Shown: positions 53,732 to 60,914 of the stretch, one piece after another
Layout of the letters: every line of letters begins with the position of its first letter
Position numbering within the stretch: the stretch's first letter is position 1
From: Oscillospiraceae bacterium
Lineage (GTDB): Bacteria > Bacillota > Clostridia > Oscillospirales > Ruminococcaceae
DNA length: 64,000 nucleotides
Assembly (NCBI GenBank): GCA_021201235.1
Contig: JAJQFI010000020.1
Location: forward strand, 62,001 to 126,000
Reading direction: 5' to 3'
Made by a program: the position numbers and the translations under genes
Notes under the pieces: generated by a model
Seen by the model: the letters and a program-made list of their open reading frames with translations, nothing else
What the model was told of the DNA's origin: nothing
Database searches by the model: none

Positions 53732-55494
53732 AACAACTTTACAGTGACCTTCTCGACAGCTACGGCGAGGAGAAAATCCGGCTCAAAAAAGCCCCCGCCG
53801 TCAACAGTGACAGAATTTATGCTTTGGCAAACGCTAAAGCCGGAAAGGAAAACGTTTTTATGGAGAAAAAACATCATAGATTACCAATAGTGCTCGCTGT
53901 AGTGGTTGCGGCTGTGCTTCTTATGGGAGCAGGGTTTGTAGCCGCCAGTAACAACTTAACAAGCTTCTTCCAGGGCAGATGGCAGGAGCTCACCGGTGAA
54001 GAAATGTCTCAGGGACAGCTTGAGGTTATCGACGGATTCAGTCAGGAGATAGACTCAAGCCAGATTTCAAACGAAATTACCGTCACCATCGATTCTGCAA
54101 TGGCGAGCAGTGACGAAATGTACTTTCTCCTCAGAATGGAGGGTGAAAGTCTACAGGACGTGCTGGTCGAGGGCGAGAACTGGTACTTCGAGCATTTCTA
54201 CTTTGGCATAAAAAATGTGGAGGTCGCTGCTTACGTCAGCCATGTTGACTGGCACTACGAAGAGGACGGCGTTTACTATTGGCTCTGGGAATGCAGTTAT
54301 GATACCCTGCCCGAGGACGTTACTACGCTGAACTGCTCGCTGAGCATGGGCGCACTTCATTCCAACTACGATGAAGAAGATAAAGACATAGTCATTAACG
54401 GCTCATGGAGCTTTGATTTCACGGTTGATGTGAGCGAATTGACTACTATAGCTCTGGACTCTGATATTGTCGGAATTTCCGACTTGGCAATCAACGAATT
54501 CGAAGTTAGCTACATAGCCACTTCCGAAGCAAATCCGCACGGTATAATAATCGCTGTCATGAAGGACGGCACGGAAATCAGTACATTCACCGGCACCGGC
54601 TATTTAGAAAAAGACGGAACCAGTAAACACTGGTATTGTCAGTGGGAAACGCCTATTGACGTGAGTGAAGTTGATTACATCTACTTCTCAGATGGTGCTG
54701 GAAACTGCGTTGACGGCACGGTCATCTATGTTCAGTCTGATGCTGATACCACACAGAACTCCATGCAGGAAATAGACGCCTCTGGAACCATTGAATCGGA
54801 CATCACTGTCACCGTGGATTCTGCGATAGCAAGTAAGAACGAGATGTACTTCCTCGTCAAGGTTGAGGGCGAGAGCTTTATGGAGATGCTCGATTCGGGT
54901 GCGGAATGGTATTTCAAGAACATTATCTTCGACATCGATAACGCAAACATGGCGGCTTATGGAACTAAGAACGACTGGGAGTGGGTTGAGGACGGCGCAT
55001 ACTACAGACTCTTCGATGCCGACTACAGCACCATTGGCGATGATGTCGATGCCCTGATTTGCTCGCTCACAATGGGCAAGATCTACTATTACGATGAGGA
55101 CGGCAACCAAGTCTTTATCGGCGGTCCCTGGACCATTGACTTCACGGTTGATGTTGCAGATGCTACATACGTCAGCATTGACACCGACATCGAGGGAGTT
55201 TCGGCTATGGTTATGTCTGAATTTGGCATAAACTATATCATTGACACCTCAGTAAACGAGAACAGGTGGAAGATTAATGTAGTCGCCGTCATGAAAGACG
55301 GAAGCGAAGTTATCACTGGCAGTGGTTTTGAGGGTACTGAGAGCGACGAGGGTTACTTCATCGGAAGTAGCGGTGCCGTAAAGCACTGGTACCGTCAATG
55401 GGAAGTACCCATCAACCTTGACGAAGTGGATTATCTCTACTTTGTTGATGGTGCGGGAGATTTCATTGAGGGCACAGTAATTGAGGTAGGCTAA
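53728..55494 (+). CDS. Membrane anti-sigma-like protein with duplicated sensor domain (DUF4179-like)
   Basis: A 588-residue protein. The cytosolic part is about 50 residues (MKQLYSDLLDSYGEEKIRLK), then a transmembrane helix (about 53-73) and an extracytoplasmic region of two tandem copies (about residues 105-340 and 346-588): ITVTIDSAMASSDEMYFLL against ITVTVDSAIASKNEMYFLV, SWSFDFTVDV against PWTIDFTVDV, HWYCQWETPID against HWYRQWEVPIN. GTG start overlaps the sigma stop. Such proteins hold ECF sigma factors until a signal arrives. No zinc anti-sigma motif is present. The signal is unknown. Confidence 0.82.
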   Translation: MKQLYSDLLDSYGEEKIRLKKAPAVNSDRIYALANAKAGKENVFMEKKHHRLPIVLAVVVAAVLLMGAGFVAASNNLTSFFQGRWQELTGEEMSQGQLEVIDGFSQEIDSSQISNEITVTIDSAMASSDEMYFLLRMEGESLQDVLVEGENWYFEHFYFGIKNVEVAAYVSHVDWHYEEDGVYYWLWECSYDTLPEDVTTLNCSLSMGALHSNYDEEDKDIVINGSWSFDFTVDVSELTTIALDSDIVGISDLAINEFEVSYIATSEANPHGIIIAVMKDGTEISTFTGTGYLEKDGTSKHWYCQWETPIDVSEVDYIYFSDGAGNCVDGTVIYVQSDADTTQNSMQEIDASGTIESDITVTVDSAIASKNEMYFLVKVEGESFMEMLDSGAEWYFKNIIFDIDNANMAAYGTKNDWEWVEDGAYYRLFDADYSTIGDDVDALICSLTMGKIYYYDEDGNQVFIGGPWTIDFTVDVADATYVSIDTDIEGVSAMVMSEFGINYIIDTSVNENRWKINVVAVMKDGSEVITGSGFEGTESDEGYFIGSSGAVKHWYRQWEVPINLDEVDYLYFVDGAGDFIEGTVIEVG

Positions 55495-55498
55495 ATAT

Positions 55499-55587
55499 GT
55501 AGGGGCGATAAGTTCGCACAGCGAACTTCTACATCCAGCCCGTACTTTTTCGCGAAGGGTTTTCGGGCGGATAATATCCGCCCCTAC
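55499..55587. repeat. MITE-like palindromic repeat, family B (complete copy)
   Basis: An 89-bp element with 9-bp terminal inverted repeats GTAGGGGCG / CGCCCCTAC, an internal AAGTTCGC-ACAGC-GAACTT-type stem, and a right-end palindrome CGGGCGGATAATATCCGCCCC. It starts 4 bases after the anti-sigma stop. A partial copy of the right end lies at 27085-27108. Confidence 0.72.
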
Positions 55588-55637
55588 TTTTTTGTGGACT
55601 TCAATACTATTGTATGCTAAAATAAAATCAGATTTTT

Positions 55638-55685
55638 GAACCCAAAATATGATTTTGCGTGTCTCTTATTATGAAAACGTTTTCA
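55638..55685 (+). promoter_or_regulatory. ECF-type promoter 2 with cre-like palindrome
   Basis: -35 GAACCC (55638-55643), 15-bp gap, -10 GTGTCT (55659-55664), then TGAAAACGTTTTCA (55672-55685). Element spacings equal those of promoter 1. Confidence 0.75.
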
Positions 55686-55712
55686 AATCCAATCGGAAAG
55701 TGAGGGTGAGGG

Positions 55713-56270
55713 ATGGACGAAAGGCTTGTCAAGCGGCTTCGGAGCGGGGACGAGAGTGTTCTTGCGGAGATTATTTTTAAGTACAACCGATATGTCTCCA
55801 CTGTCGTGGCGAATCAGCTTCGGGATTTCAATAATACCGCAGTGATTGAAGAGCTCGCGTCGGATGTGTTCTTTGAGCTCTGGCGGAACCGGGATCGGCT
55901 CACCACTTCTCACCTGAAAGGCTGGCTCGGCACCGTTGCCCGCAACAAGGCGAAAAACTACATGCGGGCTCAGAAGCTCCGGACGGAGAGCCTTGACGAA
56001 CGAACAGATGACGACCTCGACGATTTTGTCGCCGTTTCGGAGGAGTTCCTCGGGCTCGAGAAAGAGGAACAGGCTCGGGAGCTTCGGTTCGCCCTTAAGA
56101 AGCTCAAGCGCAACGAGCGGGAGACGGTCGTTCGGTACTACTTCTATAACCAGACGGTAGCGAAAATCTCGGAGGAGACCGGCACGAATGTTGAAACGGT
56201 CAAGTCGAGGCTCCGACGAGGGCGGGACAGCCTGAAAGAAATTCTTGAAAATGGAGGTTTTTCAAAGTGA
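55713..56270 (+). CDS. ECF sigma-70 family RNA polymerase sigma factor 2
   Basis: A 185-residue paralogue of the sigma factor at 53177, similar throughout (VIEELASDVFFELWRNR; YFYNQTVAKISEETGTNVE; KEILENGGFSK). Region 2 and region 4 cores are intact. AGGGTGAGGG precedes the ATG. The stop overlaps the next GTG by 4 bases, as in pair 1. With near-identical promoters, cross-talk between the two sigma factors is likely. Confidence 0.92.
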   Translation: MDERLVKRLRSGDESVLAEIIFKYNRYVSTVVANQLRDFNNTAVIEELASDVFFELWRNRDRLTTSHLKGWLGTVARNKAKNYMRAQKLRTESLDERTDDDLDDFVAVSEEFLGLEKEEQARELRFALKKLKRNERETVVRYYFYNQTVAKISEETGTNVETVKSRLRRGRDSLKEILENGGFSK

Positions 56271-57274
56271 AAATGAACCTTAAAGACGTTTTCGACTGCT
56301 ATAGCGACGAAAATATAAAGCTTAAAGATGCTCCGACCTCGAGCGACGACAGGGTCTATAGCCTGACGAACACCAAGCTCGGGAAAGACAATGCAGTCTT
56401 CAAAAAGAGATTAAGAAAATATCCGGTTATTCTTGCGGCTGTAGTGGCGGTTGTCATGCTGATGGGTGCCGGCTTCGTCGCCGCCAGTGACAGCATCGAC
56501 GGTTGGTTCAAGACCCGATGGAAAGAGGTCACTGGGGAGGAGATGAGTGATGAGCACTACGAGACGATTGCAAGCCTGAGCCAGTATATAGGGCTGAGCG
56601 AAACCTCGGACGGTGTCACCGTGAGTATAGACTCGGCGACGGTCGGCGACGATGTTGCGTATGTTCTGATTACTGCGGAATGTGACAGCGGCAAATTCAC
56701 AACCACCGGCACCAGCTTGTTCGGAATCTGGGAGGTCTATGTCAACTCAAATCGCAAAGGCAGCGGTATGGGCAGAATTGCCGTTGACGAAAACGGGAAA
56801 GCATACTATCTTGACACAATCAACCTTACGAACATTGACAGCGACGAACCGCTCGAGGTGAGCATCCATCTTGGAAATCTCAACGCTCTCATATACTCAA
56901 ACGAAGACGGCTCTCCAATCTGGTACTCCGGCGACGGCGAATGGAGCTTTGAGTTCACACTTGAAAGAACCGAAACGAAGACCATCGACCTTACCGATAA
57001 ATCGCCGTGGACAGGTGTAACCCAACTTACCGTCACGGAGTTCGGAGTCGTTGCCACCTATGACAGCGAATCGGACGACGTCCCGAGAATCATCCGCTAT
57101 AGCCACATGAAGATTTACGCCGTGATGGAGGACGGAACCGAGATGCAATTCAACTCCACATCCAGCTCCGGCTATACCGGCATCATAGACTCCTACTACT
57201 TCTGGGAGGTTCCCATTGACCTTGACGAGGTTGTGGCAATCAGGATTGGCGATGATGTGATTGAGGTGGGGTAA
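56267..57274 (+). CDS. Membrane anti-sigma-like protein, single sensor domain (DUF4179-like)
   Basis: A 335-residue paralogue of the protein at 53728. Cytosolic N-terminus (LKDVFDCYSDENIKLKDAP), transmembrane helix (about 54-75; VVMLMGAGFVAASD is nearly shared with its paralogue), the juxtamembrane motif WKEVTGEEMSDEH, then one copy of the extracytoplasmic domain (VTVSIDSATVGDDVAYVL; WSFEFTLERTE; FWEVPIDLDEV). A terminator follows the stop. Confidence 0.82.
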   Translation: MKMNLKDVFDCYSDENIKLKDAPTSSDDRVYSLTNTKLGKDNAVFKKRLRKYPVILAAVVAVVMLMGAGFVAASDSIDGWFKTRWKEVTGEEMSDEHYETIASLSQYIGLSETSDGVTVSIDSATVGDDVAYVLITAECDSGKFTTTGTSLFGIWEVYVNSNRKGSGMGRIAVDENGKAYYLDTINLTNIDSDEPLEVSIHLGNLNALIYSNEDGSPIWYSGDGEWSFEFTLERTETKTIDLTDKSPWTGVTQLTVTEFGVVATYDSESDDVPRIIRYSHMKIYAVMEDGTEMQFNSTSSSGYTGIIDSYYFWEVPIDLDEVVAIRIGDDVIEVG

Positions 57275-57292
57275 CCCCATTGAATAAAATCA

Positions 57293-57333
57293 GCCCCGAG
57301 GTCGGCTATAAACCGATTCTCGGGGCATTTTTT
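57293..57333 (+). terminator. Terminator of ECF pair 2
   Basis: Stem GCCCCGAG (57293-57300) / CTCGGGGC (57319-57326) with an inner TCGG/CCGA stem, followed by ATTTTTT. It may also end the convergent pilin transcript. Confidence 0.9.
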
Positions 57334-57342
57334 AAGTTTTTA

Positions 57343-58107
57343 TTACTTCTTCTTGTCGGTTCTGACGACTATCAAGCCGGCGGCTACGCAGAAGACGCCT
57401 GCTCCCGCCATTATCGGGATGGGATAGTTGAGCTGTCCGGTCTGGGGAAGGGTGTCCTCGTCCTTCTCCTCGGGCTCGTCCTCCTCGATGTCGACCTCTT
57501 CGTCGGTCTTGCCTTCCTCGGTGTTGGTGCCCTCGGTCGTGACGACTACATCCGGCTCGGTGACGACGGTTGTCGTCGTGGGTGTGGGCTCATCGGGAAC
57601 AGTCGGAGGCGTATACTCGAGCTTCGCATTGACGGTTATGTCATACTCGCCGGTGTATATATCCGGCACGGAAACGAGGCTCGGCTCCATGTCAAAGTAG
57701 GTGGGCAGAGTTGTCGGGACTATGAGATATACTCCCGCCGCAAGGTCGGTGAAGGTGACGGTTCCGTCGGATCCGATTTCATAGGATGTGCCGGCGGCTC
57801 CGACAGTATTTGTCCACTGCCAGAGAAGCCACGGAGAAGTCGATTCCTCCAATGAATCAACGATAGCGTCGTCGGCGCTGTAGCCGACAAAGGCGTCGGT
57901 ATAGCTGTAGGTTCCGTTCGAGTTGATTGTGGCGACCTGATAGAGGGTCAGCGTGCCGCTCGTTACGGCGGTTTTGTTATACTCGAGTGTCACGGTTATC
58001 GAGCCCTTTGTGTCGTCGGCAAAGACGCACGTCAGGCAGGAAGCCGCAACCAAGGTTACAGCCAGAATCAGGGACAAAGCTTTCAGAATGTTATTTTTCA
58101 CGGTCAT
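57343..58107 (-). CDS. Small LPXTG pilin subunit
   Basis: A 254-residue secreted protein. Signal peptide (residues 1-30), an Ig/Cna-B-like domain with TLYQVATI and LAAGVYLIVPT, a Thr/Pro/Glu-rich linker (about 165-220), and a sorting signal DTLPQTGQ followed by a hydrophobic helix and RTDKKK. It is likely the wall-anchoring basal pilin or a minor pilin, since it is the last gene after a class C sortase. AAAGGAAG precedes ATG; 12 bases after the sortase. Confidence 0.85.
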   Translation of the reverse strand: MTVKNNILKALSLILAVTLVAASCLTCVFADDTKGSITVTLEYNKTAVTSGTLTLYQVATINSNGTYSYTDAFVGYSADDAIVDSLEESTSPWLLWQWTNTVGAAGTSYEIGSDGTVTFTDLAAGVYLIVPTTLPTYFDMEPSLVSVPDIYTGEYDITVNAKLEYTPPTVPDEPTPTTTTVVTEPDVVVTTEGTNTEEGKTDEEVDIEEDEPEEKDEDTLPQTGQLNYPIPIMAGAGVFCVAAGLIVVRTDKKK

Positions 58108-58119
58108 TCTTCCTTTCCG

Positions 58120-59055
58120 TTATCTCTTTTTCTTCCTTACCGGAAGAGAAATGAGGATAAAGAGTATTATTATAAGCGGTATCGCAACGCAAACCGCAAC
58201 GATTACGCTGTCGATTTTGTAAGCCTCCGCAGTGACTTTTATGGTCTTCTTGACTGCGTCTGTGGCAATTCTCTTGCCCCGGACGAGAAGCCTGTGGGTA
58301 TTGACGCCGTAGGGCGTGCAGGTCATGAGTGTGCAGTAATCCTGCCCGTCGACGATATAGATATCCTCGAGCTCTGTGGGCTCGACAATCGTAATCTGGT
58401 CGACCTCATAGGTCAGGACCTCGTTCAGCACGGTTATCGTGAAGGTGTCCCCTATCTCGAGCTGGTCAAGATTCGTGAAGAGCGACGCGCTCGGGAGTCC
58501 ACGGTGAGCTGAGATTACCGAATGTGTGCTCTCGCCGCCGATCGGAAGGCTTGTGCCCTCGAGGTGTCCCGCTCCCGCCTGCAAAACCGCCGAAGAGGTT
58601 CCGTGGTATATCGGGAGCATGACGTTTATCTTCTCGATGGTGATATAGCCCATAATTCCCGTGCCGGTCACGTCGAGTAAATCCTCGTAGCCCTCGAGCT
58701 CGTCATAGTTGACGATGGCATAGGAGGAACCGAGCTCGCGAACCGCTTCGTTATAAGCCTCGGCGGCCTCGAAATAAGCCTCATACTCATTCTCGTCGAT
58801 AGTCGATACCGACTCGTCATAGTCGATGACCGCCCGGGTCTGGACCCTTGTGTTCCACCAGTCGCTGAACGTGGGATAAATGGCGATTGCAAGACCCAAT
58901 ATGAGAATCCCCACCAATATTCCCGTACTGCGTGATTTCTTTTTCTTCTTCGGCATCTCCACGGACAAGTCGTCAACAGACAATTCATCCGAGGGTAGCT
59001 CAATCGGAGTTGTTTTCTTTTTCTTCGTACTCTCCAACCCCGCTTTCCACTGCAT
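58120..59055 (-). CDS. Class C (pilus-assembly) sortase
   Basis: A 311-residue transpeptidase with one N-terminal transmembrane helix (about 44-64) and a second near the C-terminus. Catalytic His in SVISAHRGLPSA, Cys in TLMTCTPYGVNTHRLLVRG with the trailing Arg: the class C signature. GYITIEKINVMLPIYHGT is also typical. The usual DPF/DPW lid motif before this segment is not seen. It links pilin subunits through LPXTG threonines. Lies between the backbone and basal pilin genes; no good ribosome-binding site before its start, so translation may be coupled to the upstream gene. Confidence 0.93.
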   Translation of the reverse strand: MQWKAGLESTKKKKTTPIELPSDELSVDDLSVEMPKKKKKSRSTGILVGILILGLAIAIYPTFSDWWNTRVQTRAVIDYDESVSTIDENEYEAYFEAAEAYNEAVRELGSSYAIVNYDELEGYEDLLDVTGTGIMGYITIEKINVMLPIYHGTSSAVLQAGAGHLEGTSLPIGGESTHSVISAHRGLPSASLFTNLDQLEIGDTFTITVLNEVLTYEVDQITIVEPTELEDIYIVDGQDYCTLMTCTPYGVNTHRLLVRGKRIATDAVKKTIKVTAEAYKIDSVIVAVCVAIPLIIILFILISLPVRKKKR

Positions 59056-59064
59056 CAGGCGAAA

Positions 59065-60804
59065 TTACTTGTCGTCTCCGTCCATTCTCTTCTTGGTGAT
59101 AAGGAGAATGATAGCTCCAACCACCAAAACACCGCCTACTATGTAGAAGATAGTAGTACCGATACCACCGGTAGAAGGCAACGCGGCACCGGTGTTGTTT
59201 TCAATCTTCACTGAAACAGTACCATTTGTTGTGTTGACCTCTCCATCAGTTGTCTTACCGTCAAAGGTCATTGTTATGGTCAAGCCGTTAAGCTCTAAAG
59301 CATCTTGTGTGAGCCAGGTTCCGCTTTCGTATACAGTGTGCGCAGCCTCAATTTCAATCGTAATTTCATCGGTCATTTTATTATATCCGGTAGGAGCCTT
59401 GGTTTCTACGAGATAGTAGGTTCCGATATCAAGACCGATTACGCTGAATTTACCGTCCGAACCGGAAGTAAGTGAAGAAGCATCGCCCTCGACTGTTGTC
59501 CATTTTTTTACCTTGTTATTATCAACAACAACGTATTCTTTAGTTGTGTTATCGTCCTGCAAACGATAAAGAACGAACTCAGCACCTGTGGTAATTACAT
59601 CTTTTGTATCAGCATCAATCTTGGTTACATCAAGCTCATACGTCCAGGTGATAACCTTATCGGTGACGGTTTTGCCCAGGCTGTCGCTGTAAACATCATT
59701 TGAATACTCAAGATAAACCGTATTCCAGTTACCTGTTGAACCGCCAACTAAGGCGTCAGAATTCAATGTTGCGGTGAATACAACCTGAATCAACGTACTC
59801 TCGTCGTTATCAATAATAGCACCTGTGTCATCAAGCAAGGACTTGGTGTCTTCCAAGGTTACAGTGAATTCGGTATTGTCTTCGGAATTAGTAGATGTAC
59901 TGCCCACAGTGTAGCCTGAAGCAACCTGAACGACTCCATCTCCGCTCGTGGTGTGAGCGGTTGCATTAGTCACGTTTGTGTCACTGTCGCTGGAATTATA
60001 AACATATACAGCCTCAACTGTTTCATAAGTCAACCCTTTGTAGAGAGTGTCATTGAAAACAAGCTTATAAGTTGTATAATCACCATAAACAGAGGGAAGC
60101 GAAGCAGTGAGATAGTATGTAATCTCATCGCCAATACCCGCATCTGCATCGGTTGTCTCAATCAAATCCATGTCTACTTTCGGAAGATCATACTTAGCTT
60201 CGAGAGGCTCAGATACTGTTCCGCCATCTTCGACAGTTGTCATTGCCAAGATATAGCGGGAATACGCGCCGGTGCTACCATCTGCGTTGGTCGGCAGACC
60301 GGTGGTCTTAATGAGATAATAACCTGCGGCAAGACCTGAAAAAGTATAGTATGTATATTCACCACTTGTCGCCGATGTGCTTTCCTTATACACTGTCGGG
60401 CTTGCTACAAAATACTTAGCAACTACTTTTGCAAATTCCTGAACTACTGCACTGTCATCACTGTACGTCGACAAAACCGATGCTACAGCAGCAGCCGAAT
60501 CAAAAACGTTGCCGTTATCAGTGAATGGATATGTTCCCTTGTCTGCATCTTCGATTGTTGCGAGTTCGGCATATATGCCAGTGGTATTTATATTATCGCT
60601 CCAATCAATATACTTCAACAATTTATCGGTGCTGTCATATGTGCCCTTGAAGACTTGATAAGCTGTATAGGTATATCCACTGCCGGAGCTTTTGACGACG
60701 AGTGTATATGTCGGCGTGTTAGCTGTCGCACTAACTGCCACACTCATCGACATAAGCATCAGGACTGAAAGAATTAATGCTGTGATTCTTTTGAGCTTTT
60801 TCAT
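59065..60804 (-). CDS. Backbone pilin with isopeptide domains (LPSTG)
   Basis: A 579-residue major pilin. ATG 60804 (AAAGGAG upstream) begins a signal peptide. Then an N-terminal domain (SGYTYTAYQVFKG), a lysine segment KYDLPKVD in the position of the pilin motif, a fimbrial D2-type isopeptide domain (ITYYLTASLPSVYGDYTTYK), a Cna-B domain with E-box YYLVETKAPTGY, and sorting signal LPSTGG with a hydrophobic helix and KKRMDGDDK. The E-box Glu should catalyse an internal Lys-Asn bond. Confidence 0.9.
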   Translation of the reverse strand: MKKLKRITALILSVLMLMSMSVAVSATANTPTYTLVVKSSGSGYTYTAYQVFKGTYDSTDKLLKYIDWSDNINTTGIYAELATIEDADKGTYPFTDNGNVFDSAAAVASVLSTYSDDSAVVQEFAKVVAKYFVASPTVYKESTSATSGEYTYYTFSGLAAGYYLIKTTGLPTNADGSTGAYSRYILAMTTVEDGGTVSEPLEAKYDLPKVDMDLIETTDADAGIGDEITYYLTASLPSVYGDYTTYKLVFNDTLYKGLTYETVEAVYVYNSSDSDTNVTNATAHTTSGDGVVQVASGYTVGSTSTNSEDNTEFTVTLEDTKSLLDDTGAIIDNDESTLIQVVFTATLNSDALVGGSTGNWNTVYLEYSNDVYSDSLGKTVTDKVITWTYELDVTKIDADTKDVITTGAEFVLYRLQDDNTTKEYVVVDNNKVKKWTTVEGDASSLTSGSDGKFSVIGLDIGTYYLVETKAPTGYNKMTDEITIEIEAAHTVYESGTWLTQDALELNGLTITMTFDGKTTDGEVNTTNGTVSVKIENNTGAALPSTGGIGTTIFYIVGGVLVVGAIILLITKKRMDGDDK

Positions 60805-60869
60805 TGTTATGCTCTCCTTTATTATAGAATTTAGTTTGTATTCATGCCCTTCCACGGGCACTGTCTTCT

Positions 60870-60903
60870 TTTCTCCTGCGCTCTCCCAAGGCGGGAGAGG
60901 CAG
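60870..60903 (-). promoter_or_regulatory. Intercistronic hairpin in the pilus operon
   Basis: On minus CCTGCCTCTCCCGCC and GGGAGAGCGCAGG fold into a strong stem with a four-base loop between the large pilus gene and the backbone pilin gene, not followed by a U-run. It may stabilise or set the amounts of the pilin mRNA by processing. Confidence 0.5.
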
Positions 60904-60914
60904 GTCATTAAAGG

